A stretch of 64,000 bases of DNA, taken from contig NZ_JABBGF010000002.1 in NCBI RefSeq assembly GCF_012927265.1, positions 186,001-250,000 of the forward strand, read 5' to 3'. The notes below the pieces were generated by a model, which was given only the letters and a program-made list of their open reading frames with translations, was not told the DNA's origin and did no database searches. The position numbers were made by a program, and so were the translations under genes. Origin of the DNA: Chryseobacterium cheonjiense. Its GTDB lineage: Bacteria > Bacteroidota > Bacteroidia > Flavobacteriales > Weeksellaceae. Below, piece by piece: positions 35,953-45,089 of the stretch (position 1 is its first letter; every line of letters starts with the position of its first letter).

Positions 35953-35983
35953 GCTATAAACGTTTTAAGTGAGAAAATTTTTG

Positions 35984-35991
35984 CAAAGATA
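35984..35991 (-). promoter_or_regulatory. Promoter -7 element of trhO
   Basis: TATCTTTG on the minus strand, 31 bp before the ATG. Confidence 0.5.
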
Positions 35992-36252
35992 ATTATTTTT
36001 CAAAGATGGAAAAATATAACATTTGTCAGGTTCCGATGGTAATATTGGTATTCTTTTGGTGTCACTTAAATGCAGAGATTATTTAACTTTATGACAATAC
36101 GAGCATCAATATGTCAGAATGTCATTAAGAATTTTTTAAGTTTCGTTAATTAGAATTTCAATTTTGCGGGATGTTACATAAATTATTACAATTGCTGTTA
36201 AATTTTAGTTAAAATTGAAACAATACATAACAAGTGCATACCTATTTAGCAT

Positions 36253-36260
36253 TAAATTTG
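36253..36260 (+). promoter_or_regulatory. Promoter -7 element of htrA
   Basis: TAAATTTG, 52 bp before the ATG. Confidence 0.45.
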
Positions 36261-36312
36261 TTCACAATAAAACAAAAAAAATCATTTAATAATTAAATAA
36301 GAAAGATATATA

Positions 36313-37845
36313 ATGAAGAGTACTTTAAAAAAACTATTGCCATTTGCCGTAGTAGGAGTGATCTCAGGAGCTACTACTGTTGGAACTTTACAATATTTTA
36401 ATCACGACTCCAACAGTGCAGATCAGTCATACTTTACGAAATCTGCTTCTGATGTAACCTTTGCAGGGATGAATTCTTCTGCTGTAGGAGATGATTTTGT
36501 GAAAGCAGCAAAGACGACAGTACCTGCCGTTGTTACGATTAAAAACTATCAATCCCGATCTGCAAACCGTGCTTCGGAACAGGATCTTTTTGATTTCTTT
36601 TTCGGGGACCCTTTCGGAGGAAGGGGCCAGCAAAGACAGCGACAGCAGCAACAGGCTCCTGATAACATGCCTTCCGGAATGGGTTCAGGGGTAATCATTT
36701 CTCCTGATGGTTATATCATTTCAAACAATCACGTTGTGGCAGGAGCCAATAAACTGGAGGTTGTTTTAAGCAACAAAAAATCTTATATCGCAACATTGGT
36801 AGGCACTGACCCGAACACCGATATTTCATTGCTGAAAATCGAAGAAAAAGGACTGCCGTACCTGAACTTTGCAAATTCTGACAATATTGAGGTTGGCCAA
36901 TGGGTACTTGCCGTAGGAAATCCGCTTGGCTTGAATTCTACGGTTACAGCAGGAATTGTTTCGGCAAAAGGTAGAGGTATCGGAATTTTAAGCTCACAAG
37001 GTAAAGCAGCCAATCCGATTGAAAGCTTTATCCAGACTGACGCAGCGATCAATCCCGGAAACTCAGGAGGTGCTCTGGTGAATACAAATGGTGAACTTAT
37101 CGGTATTAACTCAGCCATTCAATCTACTACAGGTTATTACCAGGGATACGGATTTGCGGTTCCTTCTAATTTAGCGAGAAAAATCGTCGAAGATATTAAG
37201 AAATTCGGTATTGTACAGCGAGGTTTCCTTGGAGTACAATCTTTAGATTTATCCAACGATATGCAGGTGGCTGCTTATAACAAGGAGAAGAAGTCCAATA
37301 TCAAAGCTGGTTCCGGAGTGTATGTAACCGGTTTCGGAGATAACAGCGGCGCTGAAGATGCAGGATTAAAAGTAGGTGATGTTATTACAAAAATTGATAA
37401 TACGGCAGTAACGGATTTTGCAGATCTATCGATTGCTATCGGAAGCAAACGCCCAGGTGATAAAGTAGCCGTAACCTATTTAAGAAACGGTAAAGAAAAC
37501 ACTACTACTGTCACTTTGAAAGACCAGAAAGGAGGAACCTCAACGAGAACAAAAGCTGATTTGAGCGTTACTGAAAAAATCGGAGCTGAATTCGATCCTC
37601 TAAGCGAAAGATTCAAAACAGACTACGGATTGAACAGTGGTGTGGTTGCTAAAAATGTAACGGAAGGAAGTGAGATTGCCAAAATAGGAATCGTAGACAA
37701 TTATATTGTTATCGAGATCAACGGGAAGCCTGTAAATTCACAAAAAGATGTAGAAAAGATTCTTGATAAATATTCAGGGAATGTATCGGTAAAATTTGTG
37801 GATGCTTACGGACAGATTTATACAAGAGGATTTAAAATGCCTTAA
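36313..37845 (+). CDS. htrA: HtrA/DegP-type periplasmic serine protease
   Basis: The 510-residue protease-chaperone has an N-terminal signal or anchor (about residues 8-28), a glutamine-rich loop near 106-115, a trypsin-like domain with triad His140 (SNNHVVAG), Asp170 (DPNTDISLL) and Ser251 (INPGNSGGA), and two PDZ domains (about 305-400 and 415-505). It degrades or refolds damaged envelope proteins. It has its own promoter and ends at a strong terminator, so it appears monocistronic. All catalytic residues are present. Confidence 0.96.
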   Translation: MKSTLKKLLPFAVVGVISGATTVGTLQYFNHDSNSADQSYFTKSASDVTFAGMNSSAVGDDFVKAAKTTVPAVVTIKNYQSRSANRASEQDLFDFFFGDPFGGRGQQRQRQQQQAPDNMPSGMGSGVIISPDGYIISNNHVVAGANKLEVVLSNKKSYIATLVGTDPNTDISLLKIEEKGLPYLNFANSDNIEVGQWVLAVGNPLGLNSTVTAGIVSAKGRGIGILSSQGKAANPIESFIQTDAAINPGNSGGALVNTNGELIGINSAIQSTTGYYQGYGFAVPSNLARKIVEDIKKFGIVQRGFLGVQSLDLSNDMQVAAYNKEKKSNIKAGSGVYVTGFGDNSGAEDAGLKVGDVITKIDNTAVTDFADLSIAIGSKRPGDKVAVTYLRNGKENTTTVTLKDQKGGTSTRTKADLSVTEKIGAEFDPLSERFKTDYGLNSGVVAKNVTEGSEIAKIGIVDNYIVIEINGKPVNSQKDVEKILDKYSGNVSVKFVDAYGQIYTRGFKMP

Positions 37846-37865
37846 TATCATTTAGCATATATCTA

Positions 37866-37894
37866 AAAACGCTGCCAATGGCAGCGTTTTTTTT
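37866..37894. terminator. Bidirectional intrinsic terminator after htrA
   Basis: A perfect 11-bp stem AAAACGCTGCC / GGCAGCGTTTT with loop AAT is followed by further T residues. It serves htrA and the convergent membrane-protein gene. Confidence 0.92.
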
Positions 37895-38345
37895 ATGATT
37901 GATTTACCTTTTCGGAGATTCTTTTTTTGTTTTTACGTTCATAAATAATTTCTACAATCTTTCCGCCTATCCAGGAAAACGGGAAGAACGTCAGGAAAAT
38001 AGAAATTTTATAAAAGGTAGGATGATAAGGAAAAACAATAACATCCAGCATAGCCAGAAATAGCATGATAAAGCCTATAAGTATTGCATAAGCCACCTTG
38101 GCATATTTAACGATCATCGCTGTGGCCACCCCTCCTACGGTTGTCCCCAGTCCTGAAATAAACAAAAGGAAGCCAAAGAATGCATCATCATTCTGCATGC
38201 TTTGAAGAAATCTCTGCCAATGCTCAAACGGAGCAAAAGCTTCGAAAGTAACCCATTGCGGAAATACTCTTATACCAAGAGTAATGATGAGCCCGGCAAT
38301 TCCAAGGCCTACAATAACCGCAATTGTATTTCTTATAAAGTTCAT
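37893..38345 (-). CDS. Four-helix membrane protein of unknown function
   Basis: The 150-residue product has four hydrophobic segments (about 6-26, 54-78, 83-104, 113-135) and a basic C-terminal tail. I recognise no characterised family. Its ATG overlaps the ridA stop codon by one base (TAATG), so the two are translationally coupled. The link to RidA chemistry is unexplained. Confidence 0.75.
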   Translation of the reverse strand: MNFIRNTIAVIVGLGIAGLIITLGIRVFPQWVTFEAFAPFEHWQRFLQSMQNDDAFFGFLLFISGLGTTVGGVATAMIVKYAKVAYAILIGFIMLFLAMLDVIVFPYHPTFYKISIFLTFFPFSWIGGKIVEIIYERKNKKRISEKVNQS

Positions 38346-38725
38346 TAATCCTGATGAGCGATCATAGAAATTTCGATATCCACATTTTTCGGCAGGCAGG
38401 AAACCTGTACCGTTTCACGGGCCGGGAAGCTTTCTGCATCAAGGTACGATGCATAAATATCATTCATTACTGCAAAATCATCCATACTTTTAAGGAAAAT
38501 TGTAGCCTTAACAACATTTTTAAACGTCATTCCTGCTTCCGTAAGAATTGCTTCAAGATTTTTCATTACCTGATGTGTTTCTTTTTCAATTCCTTCCACC
38601 AATTTGCCTGTTGCAGGATCTACAGGAATCTGACCCGAAATATACAAAACCCCGTTTGCCATGTTAGCCTGTGAATAAGGTCCGATTGCTGCAGGAGCAT
38701 TTACAGTGTTGATTATTTTTTTCAT
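38345..38725 (-). CDS. ridA: RidA family enamine/imine deaminase
   Basis: The 126-residue protein is full length. RidA hydrolyses reactive 2-aminoacrylate and related enamines produced by PLP enzymes. Conserved features include APAAIGPYSQA at the N-terminus, YISGQIPVDPATG, and the catalytic Arg in FPARETVQV followed by DIEISMIA. The stop codon overlaps the start of the downstream membrane-protein gene. Confidence 0.96.
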   Translation of the reverse strand: MKKIINTVNAPAAIGPYSQANMANGVLYISGQIPVDPATGKLVEGIEKETHQVMKNLEAILTEAGMTFKNVVKATIFLKSMDDFAVMNDIYASYLDAESFPARETVQVSCLPKNVDIEISMIAHQD

Positions 38726-38743
38726 TAGAATTTATTTTGGGTG

Positions 38744-38751
38744 CAAATATA
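38744..38751 (-). promoter_or_regulatory. Promoter -7 element of ridA
   Basis: TATATTTG on the minus strand, 18 bp before the ATG. A TTG lies 24 bp further upstream, slightly beyond the usual spacing. Confidence 0.5.
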
Positions 38752-38793
38752 AAATTTATATTCTATTTCTATAATCAAATATCAAATCTAATG

Positions 38794-41382
38794 CTAGAAT
38801 GGTGCATTTGGCTGTGTAAAACTTCTGTCTTTGTATTTTAGGGCATCACTTAAGATATTGGCTTTGATACCGATAAAGAAGTCATACACCTTATATTGTC
38901 CGAAAGGAACCCAATTGAAATTGATGGTAAAACTTCGCTGATCCCTCGAAAAACCAATTCTTGTATATGCCAATTGCTTGGTCACCATATCATAATGTGT
39001 GCTTCCGTTGATATTCCAGAACGGAGTGAGCTTAATGCTTCCGTCAAGACCCACCGAAGCCAGTCTTGTAGGGGTTCTTGAAGCATAGCTTTTGGTATAG
39101 GCATAATTAGCATTTACGTTCAGGGTCCAGGCTTGGTCAAAATGGGCGTAATTATCATCATCAAAATAATAATTTTCGTTCCTGATTTCCCCTTTCGACT
39201 GATATTTTTTTGAGTAATCTGTTTTCTCCCCGAATATTTCGCTGCTTAAAGGATAAGAAAGCTGCACATTGAACCCCTGTACACTGAATCCTCCCAGATC
39301 TTCAGTTCTGATTCCTGTATCCTGCCCCGGTAAATAAATGATTTTATAGGGATCTAATGATAAACTTGTGTTTACGCTTAATTTATTATCAAAGAACGAA
39401 GACTGCCCATTGATCGTTATGATGGAAAAAGGGTGATCTTTTGCAGCAAAATTGTAATTTCCTGATAGGTTTAAAGATTCAAAAAGTTTAACTTTTTTTA
39501 CTCCCGTAGAGTCTTTTTTAGATCTCACTTTCATTTCAACATTATTTCCGATATTGAATCCTAGCGCACCTACCATTCCGCTGCTCGGCGTTCCTACAAT
39601 CCCTCCTTCAAAAATAGAATAAGGCGTTAAAGCTCCGTTGGCGTCATAATAATTTTTGTAATATCCGAAACCCGAACCTCCAAAATCCGGAGAATAGGTA
39701 AATCCGATACTCGGTGTAACCATGTGCCGGATGGCTTCAATTGCAGAACCTTTCTTGAAATTTGCCTGTCCATATAAGGTCGTCTGAATACTTGCTGTGG
39801 TTGAAAACGTAGAATATCCTGCTATTCCTTTATCAGTTGCTGTTACGGGTTTATTGGCGATAGGATCGTAATACTTTTTAATGGTTTTGGTCGTTAAAGC
39901 ATTATCTATATTCGCTCCCAAGCTGAATGTGAAATATTTCGCAATCGTGGTATTGGTTCCCAGAGCAATATTATTTTTAAGCCCTGTCTGCATTTTTTCC
40001 CACATCGCCGCAGTAAAAAGCTCTCCTTCATTGGTCTGTACGAAATTCGTAAGGTTAAGCCCTGTATTTACCGTAATATTCTCAAGCAAACCGGTTCTAG
40101 TTCCTGTTTTAGATCCGAAAAGATAAAACTGATTGATCGCCACGTTCATCTGCGGAAGACGAAGATCTGCCAATCCGGTAGCAAAGTTCTGTGAATAAGA
40201 TGCTGTCGCCGTAATGGTTGCCGGAAGTCTTAAAAATCTTTTGGTAACGGTTACCGTTGAGTTCTGCTGGGTATTTAATACGTTTTGATTTAGAATGTAA
40301 TTATTGTTCAGGGTATTATTGTAGAACTTTGTGCTTACAATATCCACAGATGCGGAAAAATTAAGGAACGGATTTGATTTCGTATCCTGCGTATGTCTCC
40401 ATGCGATTCTGTAGGTACTTGTTTTGCCATAATCGTCCAGCCCTTTGATTCCTCTTACCGCTGTTCCGATATCAGCAGAAAAATTCCCTGAATACCTGTA
40501 CTTTTTTACGTAATTCATTTCAGGTCGTAAGTTCCAGCTTCCTTTTGTATAGATATCAGCAAGAACCTTAAGGTCAAAATGTTCTCCGATGGGCTGATAA
40601 TATCCTATTCCATTGAGGAAAAACCCTACATCCTGTCTTTCCCCGAAACTGGGAATCAGGATACCTGCCGATCTTTTATCCGAAAAAGGTAAAATTGCAA
40701 AAGGCATGATAAGCGGCGTCGGAACCTGCTCGATATACATCTGGATCGGTCCGGAGATAATAGAAGATTTATTTTTTGTTTTAACCAATTTTATATTTGA
40801 TGCCCGCAAATGGTAATCTGCCGCGGTATCTTTCTTTTTAATAAAATAATCATCGGTTGTATAGTTCGCCCGTCTCATAGCAAAAACGGAATCGTTGTAT
40901 TTTTTTGTTTTTTCAGCGACAATTACCCCTTCATTTTCTTCGGTCCTGGCATTAAATGCAACAGCCTTCTTGGTTTTTGTATTGTACTGAAATTCGTCTG
41001 TTTCATATTTTTTCCCTGCCTGAGTAATTACAGCAGGTTCTATGTATCTTCCTAAAGAATCCTGTTTTCCGCGGGCATACATAAGGCTTTTGCCCTCATC
41101 GATGGAAATATAATCTGCATCAATCTGAACATCCTGGTATTTTACCTGGGCATTTTTGTTGAGATAAATCATTTTTTTCTGAAAATCCCGGCGGTTATAG
41201 TCTGCCTTGGTCTGAAGGACACTTTCGAGAGGTTCTTTTTTCAGAACGATCGTATCTTGCTTGGGAATAGTATCATTAACCGTATTCTTAGTCAATTTTT
41301 CAGGAGTTTGCTGTGCTAAAAAACTGTTAAAAATTAGGATAATTAAAATTTGTAATATATTTTTGGAGACGGTTTTGGCCAA
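38794..41382 (-). CDS. lptD: LptD-like LPS assembly outer membrane protein
   Basis: The 862-residue product has a signal sequence (to FLAQ, about residue 23), a periplasmic OstA-like domain (about 60-230, beginning KNAQVKYQDVQIDADYISID), and a long beta-barrel with the LptD hallmark PLIMPFAILPFSDKRSAGILIP near residues 215-236. LptD inserts lipopolysaccharide into the outer leaflet. In Bacteroidota this version is more diverged from the E. coli protein, and the cysteine pattern of the E. coli enzyme is not visible here. It is divergent from a cell-wall amidase gene. Confidence 0.88.
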   Translation of the reverse strand: MAKTVSKNILQILIILIFNSFLAQQTPEKLTKNTVNDTIPKQDTIVLKKEPLESVLQTKADYNRRDFQKKMIYLNKNAQVKYQDVQIDADYISIDEGKSLMYARGKQDSLGRYIEPAVITQAGKKYETDEFQYNTKTKKAVAFNARTEENEGVIVAEKTKKYNDSVFAMRRANYTTDDYFIKKKDTAADYHLRASNIKLVKTKNKSSIISGPIQMYIEQVPTPLIMPFAILPFSDKRSAGILIPSFGERQDVGFFLNGIGYYQPIGEHFDLKVLADIYTKGSWNLRPEMNYVKKYRYSGNFSADIGTAVRGIKGLDDYGKTSTYRIAWRHTQDTKSNPFLNFSASVDIVSTKFYNNTLNNNYILNQNVLNTQQNSTVTVTKRFLRLPATITATASYSQNFATGLADLRLPQMNVAINQFYLFGSKTGTRTGLLENITVNTGLNLTNFVQTNEGELFTAAMWEKMQTGLKNNIALGTNTTIAKYFTFSLGANIDNALTTKTIKKYYDPIANKPVTATDKGIAGYSTFSTTASIQTTLYGQANFKKGSAIEAIRHMVTPSIGFTYSPDFGGSGFGYYKNYYDANGALTPYSIFEGGIVGTPSSGMVGALGFNIGNNVEMKVRSKKDSTGVKKVKLFESLNLSGNYNFAAKDHPFSIITINGQSSFFDNKLSVNTSLSLDPYKIIYLPGQDTGIRTEDLGGFSVQGFNVQLSYPLSSEIFGEKTDYSKKYQSKGEIRNENYYFDDDNYAHFDQAWTLNVNANYAYTKSYASRTPTRLASVGLDGSIKLTPFWNINGSTHYDMVTKQLAYTRIGFSRDQRSFTINFNWVPFGQYKVYDFFIGIKANILSDALKYKDRSFTQPNAPF

Positions 41383-41417
41383 TTTATTTGTTATATTTAT
41401 GATATATAATTAAGGCT

Positions 41418-41425
41418 CAAAATTA
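41418..41425 (-). promoter_or_regulatory. Promoter -7 element of lptD
   Basis: TAATTTTG on the minus strand, 35 bp before the ATG. Confidence 0.5.
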
Positions 41426-41447
41426 ATATAATTTTTAAAACTGTAGG

Positions 41448-42734
41448 ATGCACAACGTAAATTTTAAAATAATTTTATCATTTCTCCTTATTCTTTCGAT
41501 CAACTTTATTTTTTCGCAAAAGAAATTCACCATTGTTCTTGACGCAGGACACGGAGGAACTGACCACGGAGCCAACAGAACCTATGATGATATAGGAAGG
41601 ATTGCTGAAAAAGATGTTACGCTTGCCATTACTTTAAAAGTAGGAGCAATGCTTGAAAAAAATAAAGATTTTAAAGTAATTTATACAAGAAAAATAGACG
41701 AATACCCTTCGCTCTCAGACCGAACCAACCTTGCCAACCGAAGCAAAGCCGATCTTTTTATTTCCATTCACTGTAATTCTTCAAAAAAGCCAACGGCTTA
41801 CGGAACCGAAACTTTTGTACAGGGACCAGACCAGAACGACACCAACCTGGAAGTTGCCAAAAGGGAAAACGATGTGATCTTCCTTGATGAAAAGGATAAA
41901 CAGACCTTCGGTTCTTATGATGCAAGCTCACCGGAATCTTTGATTGCCCTGAAACTTCAGCAAAGCAAGTATCTTGAATCCAGTCTTCTCCTGGGAGGAC
42001 TGGTGGAAAACAATTTTGTAAATAAAGATAAGAGAAGCTCCCGCGGTGTTTTCCAGAAAAATTTGCACGTTCTCCGTATGAATGCGATGCCTTCCGTACT
42101 TATCGAGACAGGATTCATCAACCATCCGGAAGAAAGTCACTACCTGGCTTCCGAAAAAGGTCAGGATGAAATAGCAGAAAGTATTTATAAAGCAGTTATT
42201 GATTATAAAAAAGCTATCGACCGTAAATCAGGATATATTGCCTCTACGAAAAAGCCGGAACCGGAAAAACCAGTGGAAGTTGCCCTGAAAAATGATTTCA
42301 GAATTTTACTGCTAAGTTCTCCTACAAAATATAATGATGGTGACCCTGCCCTCAAGGGATTAAATTACATTCTTCCTATCAAAGAAAACGGACAGTACAA
42401 ATATTATTACGGCGTGACCAATCTGGCTTCTGTGAGAGACATCAACATTAAGACAGCTAAAGATGCAGGATTCCGCAATGCATATGCAGTAGGTTTTATG
42501 CCGAATCAGAAACTGAGCAATGGTTACTATACCATTGAAGTCTATACTGGAGATAAACTGAACGGAAACTCATTTATTCTTCAGACCCTGAAAGATGTAG
42601 ATAGAAATAAGGAAAGCGGCGTTTTCTACTATACTTACGGAAAAGTACAGACCCTGGAAGATGCAGTAAAACTTCAGAAAGATCTTGAGGCCAAAGGCAT
42701 TAAGAATACGGTCATTCAAAAAGTATCCAAATAA
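41448..42734 (+). CDS. N-acetylmuramoyl-L-alanine amidase (Amidase_3)
   Basis: The 428-residue enzyme has a signal peptide (to IFSQ, residue 24) and a zinc amidase domain: VLDAGHGGTDHGA, a zinc-ligand Glu, ADLFISIHCNSS and the catalytic VLIETGFINHPEE. It cleaves the lactyl-amide bond between peptide and glycan in peptidoglycan, usually for daughter-cell separation. Residues 285-428 form a C-terminal domain (FRILLLSSPTKYNDGDP, then the YYGVTNLASVRD and VGFMPNQKLSNGYY segments) that looks like a SPOR-type or related wall-binding domain. That reading is by eye. Confidence 0.94.
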   Translation: MHNVNFKIILSFLLILSINFIFSQKKFTIVLDAGHGGTDHGANRTYDDIGRIAEKDVTLAITLKVGAMLEKNKDFKVIYTRKIDEYPSLSDRTNLANRSKADLFISIHCNSSKKPTAYGTETFVQGPDQNDTNLEVAKRENDVIFLDEKDKQTFGSYDASSPESLIALKLQQSKYLESSLLLGGLVENNFVNKDKRSSRGVFQKNLHVLRMNAMPSVLIETGFINHPEESHYLASEKGQDEIAESIYKAVIDYKKAIDRKSGYIASTKKPEPEKPVEVALKNDFRILLLSSPTKYNDGDPALKGLNYILPIKENGQYKYYYGVTNLASVRDINIKTAKDAGFRNAYAVGFMPNQKLSNGYYTIEVYTGDKLNGNSFILQTLKDVDRNKESGVFYYTYGKVQTLEDAVKLQKDLEAKGIKNTVIQKVSK

Positions 42735-42746
42735 AGCAATATAATT

Positions 42747-42776
42747 TTGAAGTTAAAAAGTTAATGATTACTTTTG
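42747..42776 (+). promoter_or_regulatory. Promoter of the first tRNA-Glu gene
   Basis: TTG, 19 bp, TACTTTTG, an exact consensus match 14 bp before the tRNA's first base. Confidence 0.75.
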
Positions 42777-42790
42777 CAACCTCAAAATTC

Positions 42791-42862
42791 GGCCTATTCG
42801 TCTAGTGGTCAGGACTCAAGATTTTCATTCTTGCAACAGGGGTTCGATTCCCCTATAGGCTA
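42791..42862 (+). tRNA. tRNA-Glu (UUC), variant copy
   Basis: The cloverleaf folds fully: acceptor GGCCTAT / ATAGGCT with a G-U first pair, anticodon stem CAAGA / TCTTG with loop TTTTCAT (anticodon TTC), and T-arm AGGGG TTCGATT CCCCT. The CCA end is not encoded. It differs from the other two copies in the acceptor, D-arm and anticodon stem with compensating changes. Confidence 0.96.
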
Positions 42863-43060
42863 CGAAAAACAACAATTAATCTCTGATCTGAAAAGGTTGG
42901 AGATTTTTATTTATACATGAATTAAACTTTCTATCATCCGTTTGCTTTTTCCTGTTTTAAACAAACATTATGTTAAAAAAAATCACGCACATTGTGAGCA
43001 GTTTATCATAAAAAATATCCCAAACTGCCCAAAGGTATTTTATTGAAAAGAAAAAAATAT

Positions 43061-43068
43061 TATCTTTG
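43061..43068 (+). promoter_or_regulatory. Promoter -7 element of the 109-residue protein gene
   Basis: TATCTTTG, 42 bp before the ATG at 43111. A TTG lies 15 bp upstream, shorter than usual. Confidence 0.45.
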
Positions 43069-43110
43069 CCCCGCTTTAAAGGAGAATGTTTTTCTTTATA
43101 AAAGCCACAA

Positions 43111-43440
43111 ATGAATATCATGCCGGATTTAAAAATACAGGAAGCGAAATTGCTTTTCAAAAAAATCCACTCTAACCCAAAAAGTTACGATTTAAAAATC
43201 AATGAAGACGGGATAACAGGCAGTGATGATGAAATAAGTTTCAGACTTTACAGGAGAGAAGAAAGAGTCGATTTTGCAGTAACGATTGACGGACTTACCT
43301 TCACCAATACCACTGGAGAATGGAACAACGCGATGGCCATGCTTACCGCAACCATCAAAAAATTAGAAAGAGAAGAAGAGAATATTAAAATAGAACAGGC
43401 AATAGGAAAACTCCGAAAATATTTATCAGAAGAAAATTAA
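43111..43440 (+). CDS. Small conserved-looking cytoplasmic protein of unknown function
   Basis: The 109-residue product has no signal peptide or membrane segment. The centre is a beta-rich block (DLKINEDGITGSDDEISFRL, then RVDFAVTIDGLTFTNTTGEW) followed by two amphipathic helices. ATG at 43120 (MPDLKIQEAK) is an alternative start three codons later. It lies just upstream of rpsT. No family recognised. Confidence 0.7.
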   Translation: MNIMPDLKIQEAKLLFKKIHSNPKSYDLKINEDGITGSDDEISFRLYRREERVDFAVTIDGLTFTNTTGEWNNAMAMLTATIKKLEREEENIKIEQAIGKLRKYLSEEN

Positions 43441-43459
43441 AAATTTTTAAAGATAAAAT

Positions 43460-43490
43460 TTGGTAGATAAAAAAAAAGTTTTTACTTTTG
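43460..43490 (+). promoter_or_regulatory. Promoter of rpsT
   Basis: TTG, 20 bp, TACTTTTG, an exact consensus match 18 bp before the rpsT ATG. Confidence 0.75.
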
Positions 43491-43508
43491 CACTCACATT
43501 TGAACGAT

Positions 43509-43763
43509 ATGGCAAATCATAAATCAGCATTAAAAAGAATTAGACAAAACGAAGTAAGAAGACTTCGTAACAGATACTACCACAAGACTGCTAGAACAGC
43601 AATGAAGGTGTTAAGAAATGAAGAAAACAAAGCTGCTGCTACAGAGCAATTGCCAAAAGTTATCGCTTTGTTGGATAAATTAGCTAAGAAAAATATTATC
43701 CACAAAAACAAAGCTGCTAACTTAAAAAGCAAATTAACTAAGCACGTTAACAAACTAGCTTAA
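43509..43763 (+). CDS. rpsT: 30S ribosomal protein S20
   Basis: The 84-residue basic protein ([21 protein letters not shown] to [11 protein letters not shown]) is full-length S20, which binds 16S rRNA at the bottom of the body. ATG at 43509 is chosen because the promoter lies immediately upstream; an earlier in-frame start would sit within it. It lies between tRNA-Glu genes. Confidence 0.98.
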   Translation: MANHKSALKRIRQNEVRRLRNRYYHKTARTAMKVLRNEENKAAATEQLPKVIALLDKLAKKNIIHKNKAANLKSKLTKHVNKLA

Positions 43764-43774
43764 TAAGTATAGTT

Positions 43775-43846
43775 GGCCCGTTCGTCTATCGGTTAGGACC
43801 TCAGATTTTCATTCTGGTAAGAGGGGTTCGATTCCCCTACGGGCTA
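43775..43846 (+). tRNA. tRNA-Glu (UUC), copy 2
   Basis: Acceptor GGCCCGT / ACGGGCT, anticodon loop TTTTCAT and T-loop TTCGATT give a complete cloverleaf. It starts 12 bp after rpsT and may be processed from the rpsT transcript. The sequence is identical to copy 3. Confidence 0.97.
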
Positions 43847-43940
43847 CAAAATTTAATTACTACTCTAACCTGGTAATTAATAAGAGTTGATACTTATAAA
43901 AACAAAAAAACTAACATACTGGTAACAGTAGAAGATAGCT

Positions 43941-44012
43941 GGCCCGTTCGTCTATCGGTTAGGACCTCAGATTTTCATTCTGGTAAGAGGGGTTCGATTC
44001 CCCTACGGGCTA
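43941..44012 (+). tRNA. tRNA-Glu (UUC), copy 3
   Basis: Identical over 72 bases to copy 2, with a 94-bp spacer between them. No separate promoter is obvious, so the pair is probably co-transcribed from the rpsT promoter and ends at the terminator that follows. Confidence 0.97.
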
Positions 44013-44015
44013 CTT

Positions 44016-44055
44016 AAAAAGAGATTCAATTTTTTTGAATCTCTTTTTCTTTTTA
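44016..44055 (+). terminator. Strong terminator after the tRNA-Glu pair
   Basis: A 14-bp perfect stem AAAAAGAGATTCAA / TTGAATCTCTTTTT with a short T loop is followed by further T-rich sequence. Confidence 0.9.
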
Positions 44056-44098
44056 TACGATGAATTTTATCTTAATCAAAACTGTCAGAGTAAAAAAA

Positions 44099-44127
44099 AT
44101 AACCTCCACCATTAAAGTAAAGGTTAT
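44099..44127 (-). terminator. Probable terminator of the metal-handling operon
   Basis: On the minus strand ATAACCT / AGGTTAT with a 15-nt loop is followed by a T8 run (44092-44099). It lies 14 bp beyond the last gene of the seven-gene run. Confidence 0.6.
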
Positions 44128-44141
44128 ATTAGATATTACAT

Positions 44142-45083
44142 TCAAATCCCAACATTCAGAAAAATACTGAACCTTGATTTTGCTTCAATGTCACCTCCGG
44201 CAAGATTGGTATAAGCAGGAAGCATCACTTCACTGCCCAAACTGAATTTTTTGTAGGAGGCTTCAAAACCCAGTTTTCCGTACAAGGCGCTTCCGGCGGT
44301 TTTAGGCATTACTTCTCTAAACTGCCTGTTCCAGTCGTAGACTTCACCCTGCATTCCGAATTTTCCGGATAAAATACTGTTTTCGTTTTTCCAGATTCTG
44401 TAAAATCCTGTCGCTGCATAATTCCACTGGTTTCCGAAACGGTAATGCTTTTTGTTTTCTGTTTTTAAAGTATAATCTGTGTTCAGCAATACTGCCAGTT
44501 TATCTTTCTGAAATTTGTAATTCAAAACCATCTGATAGTCCCAGCTTCCCGTTCCCAGTTGAAAACTCGGATTTACGCCTGTAATTCCTTTTTCATCAAA
44601 TCTTCCGATCGGAATTTTCACTCCGAAACCTCCGTTCAGCTGATGGGAAGAATCTTTGGAATCCAGTAGCTGATAAATTCCCATTACATTCGCATCCCCA
44701 ATTCCTTCAATTTTGATATCTCCCTGTAATGTTTTTTTGGTGTGAAACTGAAACGGAATACTTGCATATACACTTACATTTCTAGCAACCGGAATTTTTC
44801 CCCAAAGCTGAACCGTATTGAAATACTGATCCTGTGTAAGATGATTGACAAATAAATTTTCTTTGGCTCTGTAATGCTGTGCAAAATATTTAACGCCGAT
44901 AAACTGGGGATTCAATAAAGATTCAAAACCTGAAGAACCGTTTCCTGCGGCACAGCCACACGCATCACAATCATCAAATAGAATCGGATTAAATTCTTTT
45001 GGAATAAATAAACTGTCACGGATTTCTTTTGCCTGACTAAAAAAGCATCCGGCTAAACCTAATGTTAAAAATATCTTCTTCAT
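44142..45083 (-). CDS. Outer-membrane transporter-like protein of the MbnP/peroxidase operon
   Basis: The 313-residue product has a signal peptide (to about SQA, residue 18) and alternating strands typical of a beta-barrel, with aromatic residues at strand ends. A cysteine-rich patch follows the signal (FDDCDACGCAAGNG, three Cys within five residues) and could bind metal or be a heme or disulfide site. It resembles the uncharacterised Bacteroidota outer-membrane proteins annotated only as transporter family. It is the last gene of the run, 6 bp after the peroxidase, so it may export, import or anchor for that system. Confidence 0.75.
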   Translation of the reverse strand: MKKIFLTLGLAGCFFSQAKEIRDSLFIPKEFNPILFDDCDACGCAAGNGSSGFESLLNPQFIGVKYFAQHYRAKENLFVNHLTQDQYFNTVQLWGKIPVARNVSVYASIPFQFHTKKTLQGDIKIEGIGDANVMGIYQLLDSKDSSHQLNGGFGVKIPIGRFDEKGITGVNPSFQLGTGSWDYQMVLNYKFQKDKLAVLLNTDYTLKTENKKHYRFGNQWNYAATGFYRIWKNENSILSGKFGMQGEVYDWNRQFREVMPKTAGSALYGKLGFEASYKKFSLGSEVMLPAYTNLAGGDIEAKSRFSIFLNVGI

Positions 45084-45089
45084 GATTTA

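Larger units (their letters stand above)
35953..36312. other. Divergent intergenic region between trhO and htrA
   Basis: It holds a minus-strand -7 element for trhO (TATCTTTG) and a plus-strand -7 element for htrA (TAAATTTG at 36253). The middle is AT-rich and includes a short direct repeat TGTCAGAATGTCA near 36113 whose role is unknown. No gene or strong hairpin is visible. Confidence 0.55.

Noticed and set aside
42791..44012. CRISPR-like or rRNA-type repeated array
   Set aside because: The repeats are three tRNA-Glu genes with complete cloverleaf folds, separated by unrelated sequence and rpsT.
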